Program-made: the position numbers and the translations under genes
Notes under the pieces: model-generated
The model's database searches: none
Seen by the model: only the letters and a program-made list of their open reading frames with translations
What the model was told of the DNA's origin: nothing
Assembly: GCF_019100565.1 (NCBI RefSeq)
Contig: NZ_JAHRID010000001.1
Location: 124,001-188,000, forward strand
Source: Arsukibacterium indicum
Lineage (GTDB): Bacteria > Pseudomonadota > Gammaproteobacteria > Enterobacterales > Alteromonadaceae
Reading direction: 5' to 3'
Length of the DNA: 64,000 nt
Shown here: positions 52,139-61,581 of the stretch, piece by piece
How the letters are laid out: each line of letters starts with the position of its first letter
Position numbering within the stretch: position 1 is the first letter of the stretch

Positions 52139-53494
52139 TCACTTGGAGCAATCCTGCTGACGATAAAGTTTCATTATAGTCAGGTCATCTGGCAAGGTGT
52201 TATCCGGATCCACGGCTAAGGTTTGTAACAACGCCTCAATACTGGCATCAGCAGCACTTTTTTCAAGCAGACATTGCATTTTCTGCTCTGTACCCTGTTG
52301 CGGCAACAGATCTAATAATCCATCTGAACACAATAACAGACCACTATCAGGCGGCAAAGTCAGGCTATGATTCTGGTAGCTGATCTCATCGAACATCCCT
52401 ACCGGGGTACTTTTAAGTTCCAGATAACGCGATTGTTCTGGTTCAAGCAACAAGGGCCAGGGGTATGCACCGGCATTTGCATAGGTAATGGTGGCAGTGC
52501 GGGTATCAAGCACCGCATAAAATAACGCGATATATTTTGTGATGTTTTCACGCAGCAGCTCGGTGTTCAGGCTGCTTAGCATAGCTGCCGGATCAAGCAG
52601 CGTATCTGCTGCCGCGCGCTGATATTGTTCATAGCATGAGCTGATAAAGCGCTTTAAATACACCGTGACAAACGCGGACGCCACCCCATGCCCTGAAACA
52701 TCGGCAATATAAAACACTACATGGTTTTCATCAGCATTAAAATAATCGACAAAGTCGCCGCTCATATAGGCTGATGGATACAGCACATGGCTAAACTGAT
52801 ATTCACCAAACTGAAAACTGACCGGCGGCAACATTTTAAACTGAACCTGCTTGCCGGCCCGTTCACCCGCTTCAAGCTCGGCCAGCGATTGTTGCAATTG
52901 CTGATTGGCCACTGCCAGCTCTGCCGTTCTGGCCTGCACTTTTGCCTCAAGCGTTTCATTCAGCTTCGCCAGCTCAACAATGGCATTGTATGCCCGCAGC
53001 GCCGACAACACTGTTGTTGTTAACCGTTGAACTGTTAATTCAGTTTTTGCCCGGTAGTCATTGATATCATAATCCTGAACCACTTTTTGCTCTGGGGCCT
53101 GGCCGGGCTGGCCGGTACGCAACACTATACGCACCAGCTGATTTTGCAGCGTGTCGCGAATATAGTGCACCAGCGTCAGGCCGGCGTCATCCGTTTCCAT
53201 TACCACGTCCAGCAGCACCAGGGCAATATCGTTATTGCTGGCTAAAATCGGTTTGGCTTCTGCTGCGCTGTAAGCACTGATAAACTTAAGTTTATGGTTC
53301 TGAAAGTTGAAATCACGCAGGGTAAGTAAGGTAACCTGATGAATTTCCGGATCATCATCGACAATAAGCACCGTCCAGTACAGGTGCTCTGCCGGCATGA
53401 CTTCAGGGTCATCAGCAAATACCATAACTTCATCGGCTGGCTCTGCACCTGCTGAAAGCTGGCTGGATTCGCTTACAGAATGGTCCTGAATCAT
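52139..53494 (-). CDS. Response regulator with PP2C (RsbU/SpoIIE-type) phosphatase output
   Basis: A 451-aa protein. The receiver (about 40-165) has LIVDDDPEIH, the Asp in LVLLDVVME and the Lys in YRAKTEL. A coiled coil follows (about 180-215). The PP2C/SpoIIE phosphatase spans about 225-448 (GDFVDYFNADEN, FYIADVSGHGVASAF, LLLCSDGLLDLL, DDLTIMKL). It would respond to an unknown kinase and dephosphorylate the STAS protein encoded just downstream. Confidence 0.92.
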   Translation of the reverse strand: MIQDHSVSESSQLSAGAEPADEVMVFADDPEVMPAEHLYWTVLIVDDDPEIHQVTLLTLRDFNFQNHKLKFISAYSAAEAKPILASNNDIALVLLDVVMETDDAGLTLVHYIRDTLQNQLVRIVLRTGQPGQAPEQKVVQDYDINDYRAKTELTVQRLTTTVLSALRAYNAIVELAKLNETLEAKVQARTAELAVANQQLQQSLAELEAGERAGKQVQFKMLPPVSFQFGEYQFSHVLYPSAYMSGDFVDYFNADENHVVFYIADVSGHGVASAFVTVYLKRFISSCYEQYQRAAADTLLDPAAMLSSLNTELLRENITKYIALFYAVLDTRTATITYANAGAYPWPLLLEPEQSRYLELKSTPVGMFDEISYQNHSLTLPPDSGLLLCSDGLLDLLPQQGTEQKMQCLLEKSAADASIEALLQTLAVDPDNTLPDDLTIMKLYRQQDCSK

Positions 53495-53896
53495 TGACTA
53501 CCCCTAAGCTTAATAATGCGATTAACTGAACGTAGCATAGTTAACCCTGGCAGAAAACACCCAATAGTTAATAGCGAATTACAGCATCAGTATTTGCCCG
53601 GCGTTGGCCCGGCCCACATGGTAAAAATTACCGGGTTGTTAATAAAAACCTGAAATTTATGCGTTGCGTTCGAGTTAAAAAAGCTGGCTTCACGTACCAG
53701 TTGCACCACGCATGCGATATTTTTTCTTTATATATATCAATTACTTAAATAAAAACAACAAACAACAGAAACTATGCTGCAACAAGCTGGCCTGCATGCT
53801 GCAGTTGATAGAGTGTCCTGTCAATTGGATGTGTTTAGTGGCAGTAAGCCAGAGCGGTAACTGCCAGATATTGGATCAATATGGAGAACTCACCTT
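53495..53896. other. Gene-free stretch of about 400 bases
   Basis: This is the divergent region between the receiver-PP2C gene and the DUF2383 gene. It has a short AT-rich patch near 53725-53760 but no FNR, NarL, NorR or sigma-54 site that I can see. A 62-codon frame from 53712 that overlaps the next gene by four bases shows no protein-like pattern, so I do not call it a gene. Confidence 0.4.
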
Positions 53897-54349
53897 ATGA
53901 CACAGTTAAATAACCCGGAAATAAAGCACGTACATGACATTATTCAGGTGCTGAACAGCGGTATCGATTTTTATGGCGACGCCAAGCAAAAAGTAGACGA
54001 TCGTCAGCTGGCTCAGTTTTTCGATCGGATGCTAAATGCCCGCCGTTTGGTTAAGGAACGCCTGCAACCTTTTGCAATTCAGGAAGATGGTGAGCGCGAA
54101 GATGGTTCAGCCTTTACGGTGGAAGCCCGTAAAGTTTACACCAAGGTAATAGGTGCAATGTCGTCTGATAAAGAGCATACCTATATCAGCCAGTTAGAAG
54201 AAGTTGAAGACAAAACGCTGGAGGAGTTAAAAGCGGCGCTGAAAGAAAACCAGCCTCCGCAGTTCGAAACAGCGTTACGTCAATCATTAACCACAATGCA
54301 AGAATGCCACGACGAAATGCGGGCACTGAAAAAAGCGACTAAACATTAA
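53897..54349 (+). CDS. DUF2383/PA2169-type four-helix-bundle protein
   Basis: A 150-aa protein composed almost entirely of charged amphipathic helices (LNNPEIKHVHDIIQVLNSGIDFYGDAK at the start). It matches the ferritin-like DUF2383 / PA2169 family. Most family members show no clear catalytic residues, and the role is thought to be stress related. It is preceded by GGAGAAC and followed by a strong terminator. It stands alone. Confidence 0.82.
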   Translation: MTQLNNPEIKHVHDIIQVLNSGIDFYGDAKQKVDDRQLAQFFDRMLNARRLVKERLQPFAIQEDGEREDGSAFTVEARKVYTKVIGAMSSDKEHTYISQLEEVEDKTLEELKAALKENQPPQFETALRQSLTTMQECHDEMRALKKATKH

Positions 54350-54363
54350 TTAGTTACTGAATT

Positions 54364-54393
54364 TAAAAAAACGGCCTCACTGGCCGTTTTTTT
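54364..54393. terminator. Terminator between the DUF2383 gene and asnO
   Basis: ACGGCC (54371-54376) pairs with GGCCGT (54382-54387), with A-run upstream and T-run downstream. It can work for both convergent genes. Confidence 0.85.
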
Positions 54394-54423
54394 ATGGCTG
54401 ATTTCATCTTTTGCCGGCTGGCG

Positions 54424-56193
54424 TTATTCTATACCGTGCTGCTGCAGCCACAGTTCCAGCAACGTCACCTGCCATAATTTTGAACCGAATTTACCGGTGT
54501 AGTGCTCAGGTGCGGCCAGCATCGCATCAATGTAGTTCATATTAAACAGTTTACGCGCCCTGGCTGCCGGCTGACTGAATACCTCTTTGGCTAATGCCAG
54601 ATATTCGCCCTGCATCTGCCGCAAAGCAGGTACCGGAAAATAGCCCTTGGGCCGGTCGATCACCGCAGCTGGAATGATATCTCTGGCAACCTGTTTTAAC
54701 AGATACTTACCGCCGTCACGCAGTTTTAACTGGTGCGGTATCTGAAACGCCAGTTCCACCAGTTCGTGATCCAGAAACGGCACCCTGGCTTCCAGACCAA
54801 ATGCCATGGTCATATTGTCAACCCGCTTCACCGGATCGTCTACCAGCATCACCGCAGTATCAAGATGCAACGCCTTATCAACTGGCAACCGTGAACCACA
54901 ATTAGCGAAATGCTGCCGCACTAAATTAAGTGATTCATTTCGCAAACAGTATTCAGGTGTCAGCACTTTCGAGAGCTCTGTGTCATCCCATGAAAAATAC
55001 GCCTTAGCATAACACTCGGCGGCTTGCTGCTCAGAAACATCAGTCATCGGCGGATACCAGTGATAACCGGCAAAAACCTCATCAGCCCCCTGCCCGCTCT
55101 GCACCACTTTTACATGCTGGCTGACTGCCTGCGCCAGTAAGTAAAAGCCAATGACATCATGGCTTACCATCGGTTCAGACATAGCATCAATACAGGGACG
55201 TAAATGCTCTAATAACGTACTGTGACGAGCAAAAATCTTGTTATGTTCAGTATCGTAATGCTGAGCAATAATGTCAGAGTACTTAAATTCGTTGCCCTCT
55301 TCTTCTGCCACATTGTCAAAGCCAATCGAAAAGGTATGCAGCTTTTTCTGCCCCAGTTCACTTAACATTCCCACCAGTAATGAAGAGTCGACACCGCCAG
55401 ATAATAAAACACCAACCGGTACGTCTGCCTCCAGCCGGCGTTTGGCACTGGTAAACAATGCCGCACGAAGGGCTTGTTGCCAGTCCTGTTCACTGCGCTC
55501 TTCTTTATTATCTACCATTGTGTTTAGCTGCCAGTAGCAACCCTGATTGATGTCACCGTCAGCACTGACATGCAACCAGTGCCCCGGTAATAATTTATGC
55601 ACATTACTAAACAACGTATCCGCACCGACAATTGCCCGGAATGACATGTATTGATGGACCCCCAGCGGATTCAGCTTTGCCGGTACTTCCGGGCATTTTA
55701 ACAATGAAGGCAGGGTTGAAGAAAACCAGAAACCACTGCGATTATGATAATAATACAAGGGTTTTATGCCCAGCCGGTCGCGGGCAAAAAAGGTACTGTT
55801 GGTGTCCCGATGCCAGATAGCAAAAGCAAACATGCCGTTTAACCGGCTCATACACTGCTCTTGCCACTGGGCATAAGCTTTAAGAATGACTTCGGTGTCA
55901 CTGGTGGAAAAAAACTGATAGCCCAATTGCTCAAGCTCATGCCGCAATGCTTTGTAGTTGTATATACAGCCGTTGAAAACGATGGTCAGCCCCAGGCTGG
56001 CATCGTGCATCGGCTGGGCCCCTGCAGCTGTTAAGTCGATGACTTTCAGCCGCTGATGGCCAAAACAGGTATTACCCTGTGCAGTTAACCCCCAGCCATC
56101 CGGGCCCCGCGGCGCCAGGGAACCCAACATTAAATTAACATAATGACTTGATGCTTTTCCCTGAAAGTTAATTTCTCCTGCTAATCCACACAT
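54424..56193 (-). CDS. AsnO-like amidotransferase (N-acetylglutaminylglutamine amidotransferase type)
   Basis: A 589-aa asparagine-synthetase-like enzyme. The N-terminal glutaminase domain has the nucleophile Cys2 (MCGLAGEINF) and LAPRGPDGWG. The C-terminal synthetase domain has the PP-loop LLSGGVDSSLLVG. Long stretches such as VVQSGQGADEVFAGYHWYPP, MLVDDPVKRVDNMTMAFGLE and DRPKGYFPVP are typical of the group that makes N-acetylglutaminylglutamine amide, an osmolyte of Pseudomonas and Sinorhizobium. The usual partner (a GNAT-ATP-grasp fusion) is absent here; instead it is divergent from a RimK-type ligase and a second amidotransferase. Confidence 0.82.
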   Translation of the reverse strand: MCGLAGEINFQGKASSHYVNLMLGSLAPRGPDGWGLTAQGNTCFGHQRLKVIDLTAAGAQPMHDASLGLTIVFNGCIYNYKALRHELEQLGYQFFSTSDTEVILKAYAQWQEQCMSRLNGMFAFAIWHRDTNSTFFARDRLGIKPLYYYHNRSGFWFSSTLPSLLKCPEVPAKLNPLGVHQYMSFRAIVGADTLFSNVHKLLPGHWLHVSADGDINQGCYWQLNTMVDNKEERSEQDWQQALRAALFTSAKRRLEADVPVGVLLSGGVDSSLLVGMLSELGQKKLHTFSIGFDNVAEEEGNEFKYSDIIAQHYDTEHNKIFARHSTLLEHLRPCIDAMSEPMVSHDVIGFYLLAQAVSQHVKVVQSGQGADEVFAGYHWYPPMTDVSEQQAAECYAKAYFSWDDTELSKVLTPEYCLRNESLNLVRQHFANCGSRLPVDKALHLDTAVMLVDDPVKRVDNMTMAFGLEARVPFLDHELVELAFQIPHQLKLRDGGKYLLKQVARDIIPAAVIDRPKGYFPVPALRQMQGEYLALAKEVFSQPAARARKLFNMNYIDAMLAAPEHYTGKFGSKLWQVTLLELWLQQHGIE

Positions 56194-56401
56194 ATTAATC
56201 CTCTGACTAAATTACAAACAGCAGCAACCTATTGACTGGCTGCTCTGGTAAATTAATCAGGCAAACAAATCAAAACTATTCTGCAAATTTCTGCCTGAAA
56301 AGTTAAGTTTAGCTGCATTTGTGCTGTTTTGGAGGAAGTATTGTGGTTTTACCGCTATGCTTTTCTTAACCTTTAAGCAACAAAACATAAAGGGAGCACA
56401 A

Positions 56402-57355
56402 ATGAATATTTGTATTATATCCACGGATCAGGAACAGGACGATCAACGACTGCTTGAAGCCGCCACAGCAAAAGGCCATAGTGCCAGACGCTGTAATATC
56501 CGGGATATCAGCATGATACTCGCCAACGACAAACCGGTTATCTATTGGCGTGATCAGGATATTACTAAGCAGTTTGATGCCATAATTCCTCGTTTAAATG
56601 TCAGTTTTACCGATTATGGTACTAATGTCTTACAACAATTCATCTGCAGTAAAACCTATATCAGTGAGTCGCCTGCTGCCCTGAGGCTGGGGCGCGATAA
56701 ACTTAAAAGCCTGCAGTATCTGCAGGCCAGAGGCCTGCCCTTTCCCGCGACCGGTATAGCCTATACGCCTCAGGGTTTCCGGCAACTGGCGAAAACCATA
56801 GGTACGCCAATGATTGTTAAGTTAATTGAAAGCACTGAAGGTACCGGTATTTTTCTGGCGCGCTCCGAAAAGGAAATGGATAACATCGTTAAAACCTTTG
56901 GCCAGCTGGGTGCCAGTTATGTAATCCAGTCGTTTATTGCCGAAGCAGCCGGTACTGATGTCAGAGCTTTTGTTATCGGCGGTAAAGTTGCTGCGGCAAT
57001 GTGCCGCCGTTCACAGGATGGTGATTTCAGATCAAATGTAGCGTTAGGTGGATGTTCAGAACCCTATCAGCTTACAGAGAACGAGGAAGAAATCGTTCTG
57101 TCAGCAACCGCAGCAATTGGTATTAATGTTGCCGGAGTCGATTTTGTCCGCGCAGATTCCGGCCCGATGTTGCTGGAAGTGAATGTGTCGCCGGATTTTA
57201 CCGGTGAACAGGGTATTGAAAAAGTGACCGGCGTTAATATTGCCGATGCCATTATTGATCACGTGGTAGCACAGGTGTGCAACTTTTATGAGCATCGCTA
57301 TACTAGTGCTACCGTACTTGAATCACCACGGGGGATATTATGTGCCGATGGATAG
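56402..57355 (+). CDS. RimK-type ATP-grasp ligase
   Basis: A 317-aa ATP-grasp enzyme with the RimK layout: N-terminal pre-ATP domain (MNICIISTDQEQDDQ), the central ATP-grasp stretch TPMIVKLIESTEGTGIFLA, and the metal-binding C-terminal part AGVDFVRADSGPMLLEVNVSP. RimK enzymes add glutamate to an amino or carboxyl acceptor. No ribosomal S6 gene or rimB is near. The ATG at 56402 (AAAGGGAG upstream) is used; the frame runs further upstream. Its end overlaps the start of the second amidotransferase gene by 16 bases, which suggests coupled synthesis. Confidence 0.88.
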   Translation: MNICIISTDQEQDDQRLLEAATAKGHSARRCNIRDISMILANDKPVIYWRDQDITKQFDAIIPRLNVSFTDYGTNVLQQFICSKTYISESPAALRLGRDKLKSLQYLQARGLPFPATGIAYTPQGFRQLAKTIGTPMIVKLIESTEGTGIFLARSEKEMDNIVKTFGQLGASYVIQSFIAEAAGTDVRAFVIGGKVAAAMCRRSQDGDFRSNVALGGCSEPYQLTENEEEIVLSATAAIGINVAGVDFVRADSGPMLLEVNVSPDFTGEQGIEKVTGVNIADAIIDHVVAQVCNFYEHRYTSATVLESPRGILCADG

Positions 57356-58173
57356 CTTACACCGGCAAACCAGTTTATCTGGACACACTTGTTACCAAAC
57401 CTGATCACTCTCTGGTTGTACAAAGCCGCCACAGCCAGATGAACTTCACCAACAGTGGTGAACTGCTTAGTATTAACGGCGATGGCTTTGGTATAGGCTG
57501 GTTTGACGAACGCGAAGAACCGGGTTTATTTAAAGATGATCTGCCTGCCTGGCATAATACTAATCTTGACAGCTTATGCCATCATATAAAAGCCCAAACC
57601 TTTCTGGCCCATATCAGAGCCTCTACAACCGGTGATATTCAGCGGGCAAACTGTCACCCGTTCCGGTATAAAAACTGGATTTTTCAACATAATGGCCATA
57701 TCAGCCACTTCAATAAAATACGCCGTGAGCTGCAAATGAAAATTAGCCCGGAACTCTTTCCGCTACTGCAGGGCACCACCGACAGCGAAACATTTTTCTA
57801 TTTGGCCATTACCTATGGCTTGCCGGACAACCCCAAAGCCGCGATGCAAAAAATGGTCAGAGAGGTATTACAGGTTCTGAACGACGTTGATAAAGACGGG
57901 GTGCTTAATTTGTCATGCGCATTTTCTGATGGCAATAAACTATACACCTTGCGTTACTCGTATAATGAAGCGCCCATGACTCAGTTTGTTTCAACCGATA
58001 CCAATTGTATGCAGGAGTTTGCCAACAGCAAACCGCAAATACCAGCGGGAAGCACAATAATTGTCTCTGAACCACTGGACAACATTAGCGATAAATGGAC
58101 CAAAATCCCTAATAATTCTTTTACTACTGTGTTCCAGAACGAAGTGAAGACAGAACGTTTTCTTGACGATTAA
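57340..58173 (+). CDS. Class II glutamine amidotransferase (YafJ/EgtC-like)
   Basis: A 277-aa protein with only the Ntn-type glutaminase domain: nucleophile Cys2 (MCRWIAYTGKP), GDGFGIGWFD, FLAHIRASTTGDIQRANCHPF and WIFQHNGHISHF. Cys2 indicates glutamine or gamma-glutamyl hydrolysis; EgtC and YafJ are relatives. It overlaps the RimK-like gene and thus probably works on the same product, either supplying ammonia or removing a gamma-glutamyl group. A terminator follows 44 bases later. Confidence 0.87.
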   Translation: MCRWIAYTGKPVYLDTLVTKPDHSLVVQSRHSQMNFTNSGELLSINGDGFGIGWFDEREEPGLFKDDLPAWHNTNLDSLCHHIKAQTFLAHIRASTTGDIQRANCHPFRYKNWIFQHNGHISHFNKIRRELQMKISPELFPLLQGTTDSETFFYLAITYGLPDNPKAAMQKMVREVLQVLNDVDKDGVLNLSCAFSDGNKLYTLRYSYNEAPMTQFVSTDTNCMQEFANSKPQIPAGSTIIVSEPLDNISDKWTKIPNNSFTTVFQNEVKTERFLDD

Positions 58174-58217
58174 ACCGCATATCGCTGCTTTCAGTCTTCT
58201 GATTAGTAATAAAAGAA

Positions 58218-58242
58218 AACGGCCCCCGCGGGCCGTTTTTTT
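58218..58242. terminator. Bidirectional terminator before secF
   Basis: AACGGCCC (58218-58225) pairs with GGGCCGTT (58230-58237), followed by T-run; the A-rich left side also allows use by secF on the other strand. Confidence 0.85.
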
Positions 58243-58248
58243 ATTAAT

Positions 58249-59193
58249 TTAAAGCGTGCTGATATGCTCGCCTTCCTGCTCTGCTACCGGCGGTGGCAGC
58301 ATGTCCTCACGACTGATCCCCAATACTTCGGCAATGGCACTGGCAACATAAACTGACGAATACGTGCCCACCGCAATGCCAAATAATAGTGCAGTCGCAA
58401 AGCCGTTAATCAGTGCCCCGCCCAAAAAGAATAAAACGACCAAGACCAACACAGTGGTTAACGAGGTTACCACTGTGCGGTTAAGGGTGGTGGTGATGGC
58501 GTGGTTTATCGTTTCATCAACCGTTGCATCCCGCAGTTTACGAAAGCTCTCCCGCAACCGGTCAAATACCACTATGGTATCGTTAATCGAGTAGCCTATC
58601 AGGGCCAGAATAGCGGCAAGCACGGTTAAATCAAACTCAAGCTGCAAGACTGAAAACAACCCGACCGTTAAAATAACATCATGCGCCAGCGACAATACCG
58701 CCCCGACCGACAAGCGCCATTCAAAGCGCAGGGCAACGTACAGTAAAATGCCGATTAGCGCGACCAGCAAAGCCATGCCACCATCCTGCTTCAGCTCTTC
58801 ACCAACACTGGGGCCGACGAATTCAACCCGGCGCAGCTCTACCGGCACCGCTTGCTGATAATTTAAGGCCTGCAGCACGGCCTCTCCTACTTTTTCCTGG
58901 GCAAGATCCGGCCGCAACGGAATACGGATCAGCACATCTTTACTGGAACCAAACAGCTGAATAACCGCATCCGGGTAGCCGGCAGCTGCCAGGGTGTCGC
59001 GCATAGCTGTTAAATCTGCTGGCTGATATAAGCCCACTTCAATTACCGTACCGCCAGTAAAATCAAGCCCCCAGTTTATTCCCTTACTGAAAATTGACGC
59101 GAAAGAGCCGAATACCAGTAACACCGACAAAACCAACGCCGGCCATTTTATCCGCATAAAATTAACAGGCTGGGTAAATTTAAATAATTGCAT
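58249..59193 (-). CDS. secF: Protein translocase subunit SecF
   Basis: A 314-aa inner-membrane protein with six helices and the SecF mark GLDFTGGTVIEV near residue 40. The central helices carry LALIGYSINDTIVVFDRLRE, the conserved SecD/F motif. It works with SecD to pull proteins out of SecYEG using proton motive force. It starts 10 bases after the secD stop. yajC and tgt, which usually precede secDF, are not here, so this may be a second secDF set. Confidence 0.95.
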   Translation of the reverse strand: MQLFKFTQPVNFMRIKWPALVLSVLLVFGSFASIFSKGINWGLDFTGGTVIEVGLYQPADLTAMRDTLAAAGYPDAVIQLFGSSKDVLIRIPLRPDLAQEKVGEAVLQALNYQQAVPVELRRVEFVGPSVGEELKQDGGMALLVALIGILLYVALRFEWRLSVGAVLSLAHDVILTVGLFSVLQLEFDLTVLAAILALIGYSINDTIVVFDRLRESFRKLRDATVDETINHAITTTLNRTVVTSLTTVLVLVVLFFLGGALINGFATALLFGIAVGTYSSVYVASAIAEVLGISREDMLPPPVAEQEGEHISTL

Positions 59194-59203
59194 ACCTTAC
59201 TCC

Positions 59204-61057
59204 TTACAGCGGCAGTGACTGCAAACGGCGGCCACCCCAGAACAAGTTAACCAACAAACGAGTGCCAACCACCGCAGTAAATATTGACGTTAAAATGCCA
59301 ATCGCCAGAGTAATAGCAAAACCTTTTACCGGGCCGGTGCCCACACCAAACAGGATCAGAGCCACCAGCAAGGTGGTAATATTGGAGTCAGCAATGGTCG
59401 CAAAGGCCCGCTCGTATCCCAGATTAATCGCCTGCTGCACGCTGCGTCCTTCTGCCAGCTCTTCCCGTATTCGCTCAAAGATAAGCACATTGGCATCCAC
59501 CGCCATGCCAACCGTTAAAACAATACCCGCCATACCCGGCAAGGTTAGTGTTGCCCCCGGGATCATCGACAGAAAACCGACAATCAATACCAGATTTGCT
59601 GCCAATGCCACATTGGCTACCAGGCCGAATGCCTTGTAATACACCAGCATAAACAGCACAACTGCAACCAATCCCCACTGAATCGCAGCTAACCCCAGGG
59701 CGATGTTTTCTTTGCCTAAACTCGGGCCAATGGTCCGCTCTTCAATCACCTGAATTGGGGCTATCAGGGCGCCGGCGCGTAATAAACTGGCCAGATTCTG
59801 CGCCTCTGCCGGCGAGTTTAAGCCGGTGATATCGAAGTCCCGTCCCAGCCGCATCTGAATGGTGGCGTCGTTAATCACCTCCTGCTGTTTCACCAGCACT
59901 GCGGTGCCATCAGCATTAAGCTCGGAGCCGGGTTTATACTCAATAAATACGGTTGCCATTCGGCGGCCAACCGCACTTTTTGACGCATCCGACATTAAAT
60001 TGCCACCGGCAGTATCCAATTTAATCGACACCTTCGGCTGGCTGTATTCGTCATAGCCTGAAACCGCATCAATAATATGATCACCGGTTAACAGCACGCG
60101 CTTTTCCAGTAATACTGGCCGGCCATCGGCACTGTGATACAGATCAGCATTGGCGGACAACCGCCCCGCCACAGCAGCGGCTAAATCACTGTCGGTATCA
60201 ACCAACCGAAATTCCAGGGTTGCGGTAGCACTTAATATTTCTTTGGCCTGGGCGGTATCCTGCACACCGGGTAATTGCACTACAATCCGGTCTGCCCCCT
60301 GGCGCTGCACTACCGACTCGGCAACGCCAATCTCATTTACCCGGTTGCGCAGAATGGTGATGTTCTGTTCAAGCGCATAGTTGCGGATCTCGCGCTGGCG
60401 CTGTTCAGTCAGAGCAACCCGTAAACTCAGGTCTTCAACGCTCTCTGTTATCACAAACTGGTTATCCTGCTTGCTCAACAGTGTTGCTGCTTGCTTCAGA
60501 TCTTCAGACTGGCGAAAACTGAGTGTAATCTGACCCTGCGCCAAATCCGCCTTAACACTTAAATAACGGATATCTGCCTGACGCAGGTCGCTGCGAAAGG
60601 CGCTGACCATATCGTTCAGCTGCTTGTCCATTGCAGCTTGCATGTCTACGGCCAGCAGAAAGTGCACACCACCACGCAGGTCGAGCCCAAGCTTCATTGG
60701 CGTCGCGCCAATTGCCGTTAGCCAGGCTGGCGTAGCAGGCATCAGGCTCAGGGCGCTGGTGTAACTGCGACCCAATAAATTTTTCGCCTGATCAAGCGCT
60801 TGCAGTTGCTGCTCTGCATTGCTAAAACGGGCAATTATTTTACCGTCCTGTAACTCTACGGATTTTGCAGCAATGCCAGCGTCACTAAAGGTTTGCTGCA
60901 GCTGAAGACGGGTTTGCTCCGTTACTGTGCCGCCGCGGCTGGCGCTGATATTCAGCGCCGGATCTTCAGGGTATAAATTAGGGAGTGCATACAGCAAGGT
61001 TAATAGCAGCATGCCGATAACGACCAGATAACGCCAGGCCGGGTTTTTATTTAACAT
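59204..61057 (-). CDS. secD: Protein translocase subunit SecD
   Basis: A 617-aa protein with one N-terminal helix, a large periplasmic domain (GLDLRGGVHFLLAVDMQ motif near 118), and five C-terminal helices with GMAVDANVLIFERIREELAEG. The length is the normal SecD length of about 615. It lies upstream of secF in the same operon. The gene order in the window (no yajC) is unusual for the main secDF locus in gammaproteobacteria. Confidence 0.95.
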   Translation of the reverse strand: MLNKNPAWRYLVVIGMLLLTLLYALPNLYPEDPALNISASRGGTVTEQTRLQLQQTFSDAGIAAKSVELQDGKIIARFSNAEQQLQALDQAKNLLGRSYTSALSLMPATPAWLTAIGATPMKLGLDLRGGVHFLLAVDMQAAMDKQLNDMVSAFRSDLRQADIRYLSVKADLAQGQITLSFRQSEDLKQAATLLSKQDNQFVITESVEDLSLRVALTEQRQREIRNYALEQNITILRNRVNEIGVAESVVQRQGADRIVVQLPGVQDTAQAKEILSATATLEFRLVDTDSDLAAAVAGRLSANADLYHSADGRPVLLEKRVLLTGDHIIDAVSGYDEYSQPKVSIKLDTAGGNLMSDASKSAVGRRMATVFIEYKPGSELNADGTAVLVKQQEVINDATIQMRLGRDFDITGLNSPAEAQNLASLLRAGALIAPIQVIEERTIGPSLGKENIALGLAAIQWGLVAVVLFMLVYYKAFGLVANVALAANLVLIVGFLSMIPGATLTLPGMAGIVLTVGMAVDANVLIFERIREELAEGRSVQQAINLGYERAFATIADSNITTLLVALILFGVGTGPVKGFAITLAIGILTSIFTAVVGTRLLVNLFWGGRRLQSLPL

Positions 61058-61143
61058 AGGTTGGGTCCTTCACATACTCAGCACCACTACAGCTTCGCTA
61101 TAGCGGGCAAAAAAACGGGCAACAGATTGTTGCGGTTTGAGTT

Positions 61144-61470
61144 TTACAGCGAAGTAGAGACAGGTGGCGCGCGGGCAGAATAAGCCTGGGTTAAAGCCGT
61201 AATAGCAAACCACTGGCAACTTACTGCAGTGGCAGATTTAACTCTCTGAAAAGTAGTTGTAATAGTTGATTGTATTGCAGGCTGTTTATCATCGACATCA
61301 TTGTCAGCGACTAACTCTTGCTGATGAAGCGCAGAAGAAATGGCGGGGTTAAGCCCTTGCAGCTGGGTATCAGCTAGTCGCGAGACCCCACTGCCATACA
61401 CTGCCAATGTTTGCGGTGACGACAGTAAAGCCAGATAAACCAGGATGGCAAAGCCAGTGAGCCAGCGCAT
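61144..61470 (-). CDS. Small exported protein of unknown function
   Basis: A 108-aa product with a signal-like start (MRWLTGFAILVYLALLSS) and no membrane helix or known motif afterwards. It has a single Cys (VSCQWFAI). It lies 86 bases upstream of secD on the same strand. The frame has moderate coding character only, so it may be a small true gene or chance. Confidence 0.4.
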   Translation of the reverse strand: MRWLTGFAILVYLALLSSPQTLAVYGSGVSRLADTQLQGLNPAISSALHQQELVADNDVDDKQPAIQSTITTTFQRVKSATAVSCQWFAITALTQAYSARAPPVSTSL

Positions 61471-61581
61471 AAAACCTCATAACAGCCACAAGACACTAAC
61501 GTGGTCCTGATAGCACTATCATGAGGCTTTGTCACAGCCGAAACAAGCTAGCCCAACAAATATATTTTGGACTGTAACCTG

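Noticed and set aside
53712..53900. 62-codon frame just upstream of and overlapping the DUF2383 gene
   Set aside because: It has no protein-like pattern, no ribosome site and a composition like non-coding DNA.
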